Positions 47,117 through 58,260 of a stretch of 64,000 nt of DNA are shown in pieces. The translations under genes were made by a program, and so were the position numbers. This DNA comes from Channallabes apus (taxonomy: Eukaryota; Chordata; Actinopteri; Siluriformes; Clariidae). Location of the stretch: the NCBI GenBank assembly GCA_030522415.1, contig CM060107.1:6792347-6856346 (forward strand). Direction: 5' to 3'. Position 1 is the first letter of the stretch. Each line of letters opens with the position of its first letter. The notes beneath the pieces were generated by a model. It ran no database searches, was not told the origin of the DNA, and saw nothing but the letters and a program-made list of their open reading frames with translations.

Positions 47117-50100
47117 GGATGCCCGCAGAGTTCCAGCCCCGCGATGTTACTTTGTACTTTCGAGTCACCTCAGGTTAATGAGTTGCCCTTTATAGAATTG
47201 TGTATAGATGGTTCTGTATTCTCTTTTTTGGTGGATACGGGAGCTACAATGTCGTCTTTAGGTCGTGATTATGAGGGACCGCTCTCGAATAAAAGTATTA
47301 GCTCTGTGGGAATTGAAGGGGTTGCTCAACAAAATTATTTCACTCCTCAGGTAACTGTAACATGTCCTTTAGATAAGGGAATTCATCTCTCTCATCGTTT
47401 TGTCTGTATGCCTGATTGTCCTTTTAATCTGCTAGGACGCGATTTAATGAGCAGATTACACATGTCCTTGACTTTTTCTGGCGCAAAACTCACTGTTGAA
47501 GTGCCTGATTCAGTTCCTTTTTCCCACCTCACAAATATGCGTGTAAATAATTGTTTCCTTTCTTCACAGAACAGCTCTATTCCTGCAGCCCTTCAATGTG
47601 TGCCGAGCAGTCTGTGGGCTGAGCATAAGGATGAGGTGGGGTTAGTACACTATGTTCCTTATGGAGCTAAATTAAAACATTTGCAACCTGTGTACATCAA
47701 ACAATATCCACTCTCCGAGGCCAAGGCCTCAGGAATAGATGAAATTTTAAGCTCATTGCTCAAGCAGGGTGTTATTAGACCATGTGTAAGTTCTTATAAC
47801 ACACCTGTTAATCCAGTACTGAAACCGGATGGTACGTTGAGATTTACACAAGATTTGAGAAAAATAAATGACATAATTATCCCTGTAGCACCTGTTGTGC
47901 CTGATGTGCTGTCCACCGTCTCCTCTATACCTTGTCATCATTCGCATTTCTCTGTTATTGACCTTTGCTCTGCCTTCTTCAGTGTTCCTGTGGAAGAGCA
48001 GACACAGCCATTGTTCGCCTTCACCCACAGGGGGCGGCAGTTCACCTCGTCTCGTCTTCCGCAGGGTTGTGTTGACTCACCGGCTGTTTTTTCGGCTGTA
48101 GTAAGAGATGCACTTGGTGATCTAACTCTCCCCATTGATTCTGTTGTCCTATCTTACGCGGATGATCTACTGGTGTCTGCTGCTTCGCCTGCCGTCTGCA
48201 AAGAAGCCACCATTTGTCTCCTGAAACACCTGGCACAGAAGGGTTTCAAGGTATCAAAGACTAAATTACAGTTTTGCAGAGACACCGTAAAATACCTGGG
48301 TTTTGAACTCTCCCAAGGCCAAAGAAGGCTCTCAAAGGAACGAATCCAGGTTATTCTCGACACTAAACGTCCCAGCACTAAACATGCTCTCATGGCTTTC
48401 CTGGGACTGGTCAACTACTGTCGTCAGTGGATTCCTGACTGCTCATTCTACAATCAACGCATCAGGACAGCCATCTCACACAATGATCCACTCCAACAGC
48501 CTCTGACATGGACTGCTGACATGATTGAGGCATACAAGGAACTGAAAAAGGCCCTATGTTCTGCTCCAGCACTGGGCCTGCCTAACTATCAAAAACCATT
48601 CCATCTATATGCGTGTGAGTACGGGGGCACCGCTTCTGCTGTATTGGCACAGGAGCATGGGGGGGGGGGGATGAGACCATGTGCTTTCTTATCTAAAACT
48701 TTAGATGCTGTGGCACAAGGTTTGCCTGCCTGTCTCAGGGCTGTGGCCGCCTGTGCGGTGATGGTACAAGATGCTGAAAAGATTGTTCTCTCTAATCCTT
48801 TAATTTTGTATTCTCCACATCAGGTTAAACAACACATGACGGCTCAGAGACGGTCTGGGTATGAGATTATCCTGTGTTCTACAAGTAACTTAGAGATAAA
48901 AACCACCTCTTATTTTGACACCCTTGGATATGCTCTGGCACGCTTGATCAATGCACAGGACGACACGCTAGTAGATATAGACCATGACTGTTGTTCAGAG
49001 ATTATTCACTCCACTAGTATACGTCCTGATCTATCTTCTACTCCATTAACAACTGGTGACACTTTGTTTGTAGATGGTTCCTGTTCAAAACCATATGATG
49101 GCAAATTTCTCTGTGGTTATTCTGTGTGTGCACTGCCAGATATAACCATTGAAGCTTACTCTCTCCCTTTCTCATCTGCTCAGGCAGCTGAACTTTTTGC
49201 TCTAACTCGTGCGTGTGTTCTTTCTGAAGGAAAAGATGTCACTATATACACTGATTCTCGTTACGCTTTTGGCATCGCTCACGACTTTGGCCGCATCTGG
49301 CAATCCAGGGGTTTTCGTTCTGCTGAGGGTAAGCTAATTTCTCATTATTCTCTTGTTCAGGATTTAATAGACGCATGCCATCTACCTAGTACTCTCGCTT
49401 TTGTAAAAACTAAGGCTCATTCTTCTGGTGACTCTATGGAAGTGCGAGGGAATTCGCTAGCTGATCGTATTGCTAAAAAAGCAGCTCAAAAACAGATTTT
49501 CTTTCCTGATTCTGATTTGATCAATACATCTTTTCCTGCTACTGTAGCTCTTTGATTCCCGATGTAGATTTATTGTCTTTGCAAGCTTCAGCCAAGCTGA
49601 ATGATTCCTCTTTTTGGCAAGCTCAGGGTGCCTACGTTCCTTCTGATGGTTTATGGTATTGTGCTGATGGCCGTTTGTGCCTGCCGTCTCATTGTCTTCC
49701 GTTCCTCGTGCACGAGTTCCACGGTGTTACACATTGTGCACGAAGGGGGGTTAAGGAAGATATGAAAAAACTCTTTTGCATAGCTAACATGCTTGGAACA
49801 ATCGATTTATTAATACAGTATCTAGATGTTTGGTGTGTGCTCAGAATAATGTGACAAAGGGTTTAGGTAAACAGGAAAGTCTTCTGTTACCTACTGCTCC
49901 GTTTGCAGAATGGCAAATTGATTTTACACATATGCCTGCATGTGGCCCATTCAAATATCTTCTGGTTTTGGTAGACATGTTTTCAAGGTGGGTGGAAGCT
50001 TTCCCGTGTGCTCAAGAGAATGCCAAGGTGGTGACCTGAGTCTTAGCGAAAGAAATAATACCTCGTTATGGTGTTCCTCATGCTATTGACTCGGATAAAG

Positions 50101-50709
50101 GGACACCTTTTACATCACAGGTAACAGAATTTGTGTAAATATCTTTCACTGTCCTGGCATTTTCACATTCCTTATCACCCACAGTCATCAGGTATAGTAG
50201 AAAGAACAAATAGGACATTGAAAGAAAAATTGACTAAAGCAATGCAAACTATGGGGAGTAAAAACTGGGTTGATCTGTTACCTGCTGTTCTAGCTGAAAT
50301 GAGAATGACACAGAGAAAAGATGTGCACATGTCACCACATGAAATTATATTTGGCAGACCTTTTCCCGTGCCATGGAGGAAAGGTAAACCCGCGATAGGA
50401 ACAACTGATCTTGATGTACATATTGCTGAATATTCTGCTGCTCTAATAGATACTCTGAACAAACATTATGAACAAATTGCTAATGTGACTCCAGTACCCT
50501 CAACAAAACCCACACATCCTTTTAATGTGGGAGATACTGTTCTGGTAAAATCTTTGACCCCCAGAAAACTGGGAGATTGTAAATATGACGGACCAGCAGA
50601 AATAATCGCAATTACTCGTACTGCTGTCCTAACTGATCTTTTTCCACAGTGGATCCATGCTACTAGGCTGAAGAGATGTCCTGTCGGCGTGAGATCAAAG
50701 GATGAATAA
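47117..50709 (+). pseudogene. Endogenous retroviral pol, broken
   Basis: The frame from 47117 to 49555 is open: protease with VDTGA (47231-47245), reverse transcriptase with LPQG and YADD (about 48155-48166), and RNase H (about 49068-49530) with FVDGS, an AAELFAL Glu segment, YTDSRYA and GNSLAD. Integrase is split into three pieces: 49552-49854 (HHCC zinc region), 49830-50039 (first catalytic Asp in WQIDFTH) followed by a TGA and a short open piece with the second Asp (DSDKGTPF), and 50131-50709 (Glu in GIVERTNR, then the C-terminal domain ending WIHATRLK). Frameshifts lie near 49550, 49840 and 50130. Confidence 0.93.
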
Positions 50710-51048
50710 ATGTTTGTGTATTATTATCTTTCTTTCTCTGTGATTTTTTTTGTTTCCTAAACTGAAGACGTGCTGCAGTGATGACCAACCCGTGACGTGA
50801 CACAGAGGGATTGTCTTGGGTTGCCACGGGACGACTTCACTATTGCTATTAGTTTACCATTCCTGGTGGTGTTTTAGCGCCTCGTAAGGTGGGACGAGTG
50901 CAGATTGGGCGTGCCCGCACTCTGAGCACTGTAGCGTCAAGAAAGGCAATAGTTCACCACTAGTAGTTATTTATATGTTTGACATTGCGAACAAGATTTT
51001 TCACACACACAGGTTTACACTCAACCTGTTATATCTCTGTGTATTCTT
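50710..51048 (+). other. Retroviral pol-env spacer
   Basis: No ORF of note. It may contain the splice acceptor for the env message, but no convincing one was singled out. Confidence 0.4.
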
Positions 51049-51369
51049 TTGGTCACACTTCATTCTGTAGAGTTTATAGAACAGCACTTGGAGTATGGTG
51101 GTAACCTCTCCTGCCTTAGAATGAAGTTTCTTTTTGTCCTCTTAATCTTGAATGAGAGATTGTTGTACATAGTGCTACCTCATCCACATGATAATGTTTT
51201 TTGGCGATTCGCTAATTGGACCGCTAAGCAATATACCAATGATTCAGACCTGTTGTGTCTTTTAGGTCCATGCATTCTTCGCTGTGTGCAAAATCTTTTG
51301 TATAAGTATGTTTCAGGTTATGTTCCTGCGCCGCGTCCGATGACCTATTATCCGCCGGCGACTTCTTGA
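51049..51369 (+). pseudogene. Remnant env with large internal deletion
   Basis: The 106-codon frame has a hydrophobic leader-like stretch (FLFVLLILNERLLYIVL) and an NWT sequon typical of the start of a surface subunit. It then jumps to GPCILRCVQNLLYK, which resembles the membrane-proximal cytoplasmic tail of a gammaretroviral transmembrane subunit. The receptor-binding, fusion and membrane-spanning parts are absent. The call is inferred from position and motif resemblance. Confidence 0.6.
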
Positions 51370-51406
51370 AAGCTCTGAGTTTTATTCAACAATGTTTCTT
51401 ATGAAT

Positions 51407-51419
51407 AAAAGGGGGGAAC
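51407..51419 (+). other. Polypurine tract
   Basis: An AAAAGGGGGGAA run immediately before the 3' LTR, the expected plus-strand primer. Confidence 0.9.
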
Positions 51420-51843
51420 TGTTGGGAATATTTGATTTTTAGTATGTTTCATGATATTCTGTGTGCGTGAGAACAGAATGTTACTTCTTTCTCTTACCTC
51501 GACACAAGCTGCACTTTCAATAAACACATCCTATAGTAGTTTATGTTAAAGGTCGTAAAACTGTTGAACGCTCGTAAATGCAGAGCTACTCCCAATTTTA
51601 TGTTCTTCTTTACCTTATCTTTTCTAAACATTCCTGACCAGATGCAAACACTGCTGCACCCACCTTTTCTTTGGTTCTTTGTGTGTGTGCGTATATATAC
51701 TCCTGTCTTCCACAATAAACTTGGAACGTCTCACTAAGCACGGACTTGTGTATTATTGAGGGGTTCCCTGGATCCAGGCGGGAAGCAAAATACAGGCTGA
51801 GCACTGACTAGACGGGGTCTAGCAAAAACAAGAAATCCTTACA
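51420..51843 (+). repeat. 3' LTR
   Basis: 424 bp, TGTTGGG...CTTACA. It has about 26 extra bases (around 51570-51598) compared with the 5' LTR; otherwise only scattered substitutions. Confidence 0.95.
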
Positions 51844-51897
51844 GATATTAAAATAGTATTAATTAACAAATTTTGGTTCGAGGACAAAACAGAATTT

Positions 51898-52173
51898 TCA
51901 GACCAATCCACGTGAGGGCCATGTTGTGCCAACCAGGGGTGAACCCAAAACTATAGGAGCATTAGGAGAGTCCAGAAGGTACACTGTGGTTACCTCACGG
52001 TGATTGCCCAAAACCACTACATTAACCTTGGGTGTCTGATGAGAAACAGTAGTAATTAAGGTCCCATTTAGGGATTGGTCAGGGATTGACTCAGGCAAAG
52101 GGATGGCTGGAATACCTAATGGTGCTGCTATTGAGCTGTCCATAAAATTACCCTCAGCCCCTGAATCGACCAA
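51898..52173 (-). pseudogene. Gypsy A protease fragment
   Basis: VDSGAEGNFMD at the start is the aspartyl-protease motif of Ty3/gypsy (Sushi-like) elements. The frame runs 91 codons and ends where the element is truncated. Confidence 0.8.
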
Positions 52174-52249
52174 GACCGAGAAGGGTACGGGAGGAGGGGG
52201 ATTGTGAAAAAGGAATAGCGCTCACCAGAATCTCCCGCTTCACTGGTGA

Positions 52250-52970
52250 ACCTTGGCTTTTGCTGGACAGGCTGCGGCAAAGTGCGCTGGTCTTCCACAT
52301 TAGAGACACAGGCCCCTGGTCAGACGCAGTTGTTTCTCCTGGGGTGTTAGTCGAAGGCATCTCACCTGCATAGGTTCAGGTTCTGGCAAGTTGTGAGTGG
52401 CGAGTTCATCCTGTATGGATGTAAGGTCTTGAACTGGATGGAAAACTCTGTGACTGAACGGTCTTCCTGACAAAGCAGTGCGAGCTGGTCCGCTGCCTCC
52501 TGTCCTTTGACAGACAGGTCGAAAAGTCTCATCATCTCCTGATGAAGATTGTTAAATGAGTCACAGTATGGGGCTCTGGATTCCTAGACAGAATTTCCCC
52601 ATTCATGAGCTTTGCCTGTAAGGAGAGTCAATACAAATTGTACCCTTGTCTCTTCTGCCGTGAACGTATGTGGCTGGAGAGCAAACATGTCTGCATTGTG
52701 TCAGAAAGGCTCAACAGGAGTTGGGGTCCCAGTCATAAGGATTTGGGTTGTTGCAGCGGGGATCATGCTCGTGACAGAAGGAAAGGTGGGAAGAACCTCC
52801 CTGACCACCCTTTCGCTGGAGTCCCTGGATGCGAGCAGTGAGGTCCGCCACTTGGTTGGTGAGGAACTCGACCTCTCTCATGGTGCTGGTTAACCGGGTC
52901 TCGTGCTAGCCCACGAGCACCCCCTGCTGGATCACTGCTGATCTGATGGAATCTGTACCTGCTGCGTCCT
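52250..52970 (-). pseudogene. Gypsy A gag relic
   Basis: Minus frames show a coiled-coil-like start (MREVEFLTNQVADLTARIQG, from 52881), then broken gag, then a zinc-knuckle remnant (CGRPAHFAAACP) whose preceding Cys codon region is followed by a stop. Several frames are needed, so it is inactive. Confidence 0.65.
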
Positions 52971-52999
52971 TCTTGTTCAGGGCATCAAAATGGACAGGT

Positions 53000-53701
53000 A
53001 ATCAGGTAATCAGAATGGACACAAGTGCAGTTCTCCTCCAAGTACTTTTATTGGTTCAGGAAATACCTTGATTCAGGCAAAAAAAACTGTTATCACTAAG
53101 CAAAACATGTGAGCGCCCAAGTCCCAAAAAATCAATGTGAAGAGGAAAAAGGCCTTGACTCGAAGGCGTAGCTGTAGGGCTGAAGTACGCTGAACTGCAC
53201 AGCTGTGAAGAAGAGCGAGAGCAAGCCGGCCCCAGGACGGGAAATTGCTTAGCATCACAAACTAAGAAAAAACAAGACTGGGCCTGGATGCAAAAAGAGA
53301 CAAACACACCAAGAGAAAGGGGGAGGGGGGGGGAAATGAAGAAAACAAAACCGGAAAATACTGACTAGTAGCCAAAATAAGAAATCACACATATACAGGA
53401 CTAGACTTGGACATGAAGCAGACAAGCAGCTGCCGTCATGAAACAACGATTTGACACAGGACAACAGACAAAAGGGAATAAATAGAGCGAATAATTACAT
53501 CGAAAACAAGGGGGACAGGTGAGTGAAATCATCTTAATAGAACAATAAAGAGGAAGTGGGAGTGATGATTGTGATGTCACAGAGAAACGGACACTTGGCA
53601 AAGGATCAAAACAACCACCATGTGCTCGAGTAGGCATGTAAACAACATGTGACACAAGGGGAAAAAAAGGAAACCTTAGAGATCAGGCCAGGGGTCTGAC
53701 A
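53000..53701 (-). repeat. Probable gypsy A LTR
   Basis: It begins TGTCAGACC and carries AATAAA before its 3' end. There is no second copy in the window, so boundaries are approximate. Confidence 0.5.
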
Positions 53702-53829
53702 CAGAAGGCTTTATATTCTGTAGTGGAAAGGGGATAGGAATTTACATTGGCAGTGATTGGAGCTAAGACTGTGGACATAATTAGTGCTAGAAGAGAGGGC
53801 AACATTCCCTCCCCTCCCTCTCCTGTTAT

Positions 53830-54310
53830 CTCAGGACATGCAATTTGAAAAAAATACAGTTTCCGCCTTTAAATTGCTAAATGTTCAAATATCCTCTGAC
53901 TTGTCATGGGATGCCCACATTAAGTACATGATTTTCGGTGCGCACCAGAATCTATTATCTTTGTGCTGCTGAGAAAGCAGGTCCTCCTTGTGATGTTTTA
54001 GTGCAAATATACTTGACTTTTATATGGCCAGTTCTTGAGTATGTGAGTCCAGTATGGGGTGGATTACTGAAAGGTCTCTTTGAGGTGTTAGAGAGGATCC
54101 AAAATGATGCTGTCGGATAATAGGTATTCTGACTTCAACTCTCCCAACACTGAGTGAAAGGCGTGATGAAGCCACCATACATACTTTTACTAAAATACTC
54201 AGGGACAGTTTATCGCCGCTGCATTGTTTCCTGCCTATGGCGACAACACCTACATATTCTCTACGGTGGCACAAGATATTTTCTATACCAAGAAGTAAAA
54301 TCAAACGCCG
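53830..54310 (+). pseudogene. LINE reverse-transcriptase C-terminal fragment
   Basis: Short plus frames encode LNVQISSDLSWDAHIKYM and LTFIWPVLEYVSPVW, phrases characteristic of non-LTR retrotransposon RT tails. Frameshifts are present. A different family from the adjoining fragment. Confidence 0.7.
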
Positions 54311-54315
54311 ATCCT

Positions 54316-54905
54316 CAGCTCCCTGCACTGGCTTCCTGTAGCTGCCCGCATCAAATTCAAAACGCTGATGCTTGCCTACAAAGCTAAAAATGGCCCAGGA
54401 CCCACTTACCTCTCTGCTCTAATCACACCACGCACTACACCACGTTCCCTCCGATCCTCCAGCACTGCCCGCCTTATCCCACCATCTCTCAGGGATCGAG
54501 GGTGGCATTCATCCAGGCTCTTTTCTGTTCTGGCACCTAGGTGGTGGAATGAACTTCCTCTAGATGTCCGTACAGCAGAGAATTTGACTATCTTTAAACG
54601 ACGACTCAAGATGCATCTGTTTCTCTAGTACTTGGACTAACCACCCCACCCAAAAAACAAGGGGTCGCCACAGCAGATTATCCAGTTTTTACACTGGATG
54701 CCCTTCCTGACACAACCCTCCCATTTTATCCGGGCTAGGCATCCAGGGACTGGGGTTTGGGCACTGGCTGGACTAATGGTACTTAGTTATTAACCTAGAT
54801 AACCCAGTGTAAGTAAGTATCCAGTGATGTAAATTTTAAAGCACTTTTTGTAAGTCGCTCTGGATAAGAGCATCTGCCAAATGCCTAAATGTAAATGTAA
54901 ATGTC
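54316..54905 (+). mobile_element. CR1/L2-like LINE 3' end with SINE-A tail
   Basis: 54368-54628 encodes an L2-type C-terminus (LAYKAKNGPGPTYLSALI, WWNELPLDVR, FKRRLKMHLFL). The 3' UTR is interrupted by a family C SINE piece (54655-54780) and ends in GTAAGTCGCTCTGGATAAGA followed by AAATGTAAATG repeats. That tail is the same as that of SINE family A. Confidence 0.8.
54655..54780 (-). repeat. SINE family C fragment
   Basis: GGGGTCGCCACAGCAGATTA and GGATGCCCTTCCTGACAC are the reverse of the common teleost SINE body. It lies in the LINE 3' UTR. Confidence 0.55.
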
Positions 54906-55289
54906 ATGAACTCTCCTTTAATCTCCGTTCTCTAAAATTGTATAAAGCTGTTGTATAGATACTTTACTTTTCTGTGTATATGTATTATTTATTTATTTTA
55001 TTTTAAATTAAGTAATTGATTGTTTAGAAGTATGTGTATATTGGACACATTTTAGGGTTTTGCATTGCAATACCCTGCTTGTCAAATTTGCATAAATAAC
55101 TTCTCTATAGGGAGGACGCATTAAGACCTCAAAACAAAGTCGACAGTGTGGGCAGAATTGTGCGGACGTGTTGTGTCATCCGTGATCATAATAGTCCTCT
55201 GCTTTTAGTCTAAACTTTAGTCTTCAGCTCTACAATAAGCATCTCACTGTAACAAGCACTGTTAATTGTTTAATATTTTTCCAGATAAT
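54906..55289. other. Unrecognised sequence
   Basis: No gene or repeat recognised; it may include the decayed end of gypsy element B. Confidence 0.3.
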
Positions 55290-55791
55290 GTGTCAAGAAC
55301 TAACCTGAGGTGACCAGAAGATGTAGCTGAGGGCAACCAGATGCACTGCCTTTCGAGAACGATGGTTAAGATAGTGTTTTTTCCTCACATCTTTGGCCCT
55401 ACGCACACCGGGCATGTCTGAACGAATTGAGTGATGTGCTTCCTCATGGATGGCCACCAAACCGCCCGTTTTATGAACAGTAGGGTTTGTCGGGTTCCAG
55501 GATGTCCGGCGATTTGTGAAGAGTGGCCCCACTGGAGAACCTCCACTCTTAGGCACTGGAGCACGTAGAGTCATCCAGGCTGTGCCTGGTGGACCCTCGT
55601 TTCCAAGTCCCGGTGGAGGGGTGCAATGATTCGTGAGGAGGGAATGACAGGCACAGGGTATGACAGATGGAAGTTGTATTGTTCGAAAAATAATGCCCAC
55701 CGTGCCTGTCGTGGGTTGAGCTGTTTTAAATTTCTGATTGTGATTAGGTTCTGGTGACGATGACGATGAATGGCTCAATTGTGCCCTGGAG

Positions 55792-56825
55792 TCAGTGACG
55801 CCATTTCTCCAAGGCCCACTTTATGCCCAACAGCTCGCAGTCCCCTACCCCATATCGCTGCTGAGTGGGGTCAAATTTCTTGGAGAAGAAACTGCAAGGG
55901 TGTAGTTTCTGGTCTGGACCTCGCTGAGAGAGAACAGTGCCGGCGCCCACATCCGATGTCTCCACCTCCACAACGAAAGGTTTGCTGGCATCTGGATGGA
56001 GAAGGATAGGAGCGGTGGTGAAGCGTTGACAAAGTTCTTGGAATGCAGAAATGGCAGCTGAGGTGAGTTGAAATGGGTGAGATGTGGGCCTGGTCAATGT
56101 GGTTAATGGTGTTGCAACTGTACTGTAGCCCCGGATAAAGTGATGGTAGAAGTTCGCAAACCAGAGAAACTGTTGAAGCTGTTCTTGAGTCCTGGGTAGG
56201 GGCCAGTGACGTACAACTTCTAGCTTCTGCGAGTCCATGGCCACACTCTGGGGCAAGATGACAAAACCCAGGAACGTGGTGGAGTGCTTGTGAAAAGCAT
56301 ATTTTTCCAGCTTGCAGTACAGTTGGTCAGCGAGCAATCTCTTTAGAACAGCCCGTACATGTTGGATGTGTTCTTCGGGGTTATGAGAGTAGATAAGAAT
56401 GTCGTCTAGGTAGACGAACACTCATCGGCCCAGCATGTCTCTGAGGATGTCATTGATGAATTGCTGGAAGGCCGCGGGTGCATTGCAGAGTCCAAATGGT
56501 ATGACCAGGCTCTCATAATGTCTGGTGGGTGTGATGAAAGCCGTCTTCCACTCATCACCCTCTCTGATACGCACCACGTTGTAGGCGCTCTGGAGGTCCA
56601 ACTTTGTGAACACGGTGGCACCAGAGAGGCCACCCTGTCCAGGGCTGAGTTGGTGAGTGGCAGTGGGTGTCTGTTTTTAATAGTGATGTTATTTAGCCCC
56701 CAACAGTCGACACATGGGCGAAGGTCGCCCCCTTTTTTCTTAACAAAGAAGAATACCGCAGCTGCTGGTGAGGAGTAGGGCCGGATGGTCCTATGACGAA
56801 GGGCATTGGCGACGTATTCCTCCAT
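55792..56825 (-). pseudogene. Gypsy B reverse transcriptase
   Basis: Frames 56825-56406, 56613-56422 and 56421-55792 together cover an RT: FVKKKGGDLRPCVD, then LDLQSAYN in a shifted frame, then VYLDDILIYSH (catalytic YLDD near 56410), LGFVI, and the start of RNase H (FVVEVETSDVGAGTVLSQR, where a catalytic Asp is replaced by Glu or shifted). At least two frameshifts. Confidence 0.88.
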
Positions 56826-56929
56826 AGCCTGCGTCTCGGTGGCTGATAGCGAGTAGATGTGGCCGCGGGGGGCGGACCCGGCTGAAGCTCCGGCTGAAGG
56901 TCATTGGTGAGAGTGAGGAGTTGGGTCTG

Positions 56930-57070
56930 GTGAGTGATCGGACTGGAAGAAAGTGGCCAACCGTCGACAGATGTGATAAGAACTGATTTTCACCCCCATT
57001 TCTTTGGCATAAGTAGAGTAAATGAAGTTACCTGCGGCACCGGAATAGATGAACGCAGTACTTCAGACCC
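56930..57070 (-). pseudogene. Gypsy B protease relic
   Basis: The motif reads YSGAAGNFI, with Tyr where the catalytic Asp (DSG) is expected. The fragment continues as YAKEMGVKIS. Catalytically dead if translated. Confidence 0.65.
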
Positions 57071-57181
57071 ATTTGTGGCCAAATTGGAGGGATACCTGAA
57101 CCGTAAGGCGAGAGGTGGTAGTACTGGTAGTGGTGGAGATTTGGAAGGGGCCTGGTGAGTCTCTCCTCCTGTACACCGGGG

Positions 57182-57950
57182 CTACGTGTTTCCCGGACGG
57201 AGTGGGCAGATCGCCCGGTGGTGTGTCGCTGACCCACAGTAGGCACACAACCCCTCTAGAAACCAGAGTTGGTGTTCCGCCACAGTCAGGGAGGCGCGTC
57301 CTAAATGCATGGGTTCCCCGGCTCCGGTGTCAACCACGGCAGGAGGTGGAGATCCGACAGGTCCGGTAGTGGTGGTGTTGAAGGCTGTATGTGGTTGTGA
57401 TGTGGAGTAGGAGAAGGTGGGTGCAGGCGGCAGGGTCCTTGGGGCTGGCTTCGGGCGGGAGAGAAGGCACTGATCAATACGGAGGGTGAGCTGGATCAGT
57501 CCTTCCAGTGTGGGGGGGAGCTCTCGCCCAGCGAGCTCGTCTTTAATTCGTGAAGCCAGTCCCTCGTAGAAAGATGTCCGGAGCATGTCATCCCCCCAGG
57601 CGGTCTGCACAGCAATGGTTCGAAATTCTGCAGTATAACGGCTCACGGACTATCCTCCCTGCCGCAGGTGGTAGAGTTTGGTGTCGGTCTCCACCTCACC
57701 CACAGGGTGTTCGAAAGTGAGTTTAAGCTGGCGGGTGAATTAATTGTATGAATGGGCGGTGTCTGTGTCTACCCAAAGAACTGCCGTGGCCCACTCAGCT
57801 TCCTGCCAGGATAGCAACGAGACAAGGAGAGCAATGCGTAGCCGATCGGTGGAGTACTTGGTGGAATTGGAACTCGAACACCAGATCTAGCGCTATCAAA
57901 AACACACTACATTTCCCGTCCCCGCCATCCCATTTATCTGGAAGTGCAAG
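57182..57950 (-). pseudogene. Gypsy B gag
   Basis: The frame 57646-57182 contains capsid-like sequence (SRYTAEFRTIAVQT, LRTSFYEGLASRIKDEL) and a CCHC knuckle (CAYCGSATHHRAIC). Upstream gag pieces (LLSWQEAEWATA, LKLTFEHPVGE) are in the same sense but separated by stops. Confidence 0.8.
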
Positions 57951-57960
57951 AAACACGTCA

Positions 57961-57990
57961 GAAGGGGGGGGGGGGAGGGGGGGGGGGAAT
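57961..57990. repeat. Poly-G tract
   Basis: Nearly uninterrupted G run beside the gypsy B gag end. Length may be uncertain in assembly. Confidence 0.9.
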
Positions 57991-58119
57991 CCGAAGCGGG
58001 ATTGGCGAACTCAATGACTGTGCGATGTGCTGCGCCATATTGTCTCCTTTCATGCTTCCTGGTTTGCGACCATATTACTTCCTAGTGCCGGTCGCGGACC
58101 GAGTGTGCATGGCATAATG

Positions 58120-58260
58120 TTCCAACACTGACCTTTGAGAATCACAGTTCCATACTCTGCCGTTTACTCTAAGCCTCGTAGTGATGAATCCGTGTCTTGT
58201 CACCAGTAATGATTCTCTTTGAGAAACTCTCACCTTTCTTAGAGTACCTTAGAGTAACGC
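58120..58260 (-). pseudogene. Mariner-type transposase fragment
   Basis: The minus strand encodes ITGDKTRIHHYEA followed, after a stop, by SKRQSME. This matches the catalytic-Asp region of mariner transposases (TGDETW.HHY...KRQSMEW) as I know it. Only this piece is recognisable. Confidence 0.6.

Larger units (their letters stand above)
44621..51843 (+). mobile_element. Endogenous retrovirus, class I (gamma/epsilon-like)
   Basis: Two LTRs (44621-45018 and 51420-51843) begin TG and end CA, flanked by GATAT at 44616-44620 and 51844-51848. Order: 5' LTR, tRNA-Pro primer site, gag, pol (protease, reverse transcriptase, RNase H, integrase), env remnant, polypurine tract, 3' LTR. gag and pol share a frame with a UAG between them, as in gammaretroviruses. 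Several frameshifts and stops plus a large env deletion make the copy defective. The LTRs differ by a handful of substitutions and one ~26-bp indel, so the insertion is moderately old. Confidence 0.95.
51850..53701 (-). mobile_element. Truncated Ty3/gypsy element A
   Basis: In minus sense: an LTR-like region starting TGTCAGACCCC at 53701 and ending around 53000 (AATAAAAGTACTTGG near 53045), then gag relics (about 52970-52250), then a protease fragment that stops at 51898. The rest of pol is missing; the retrovirus flank begins directly beyond. Stops and frameshifts are frequent. Confidence 0.75.
55290..57960 (-). mobile_element. Decayed Ty3/gypsy element B
   Basis: Minus-strand order: gag (about 57950-57190), protease relic (about 57060-56930), reverse transcriptase (56825-55792), RNase H and linker relics (to about 55293). 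No LTR was recognised at either side. It is separate from element A because both carry a gag zinc knuckle. Confidence 0.85.
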
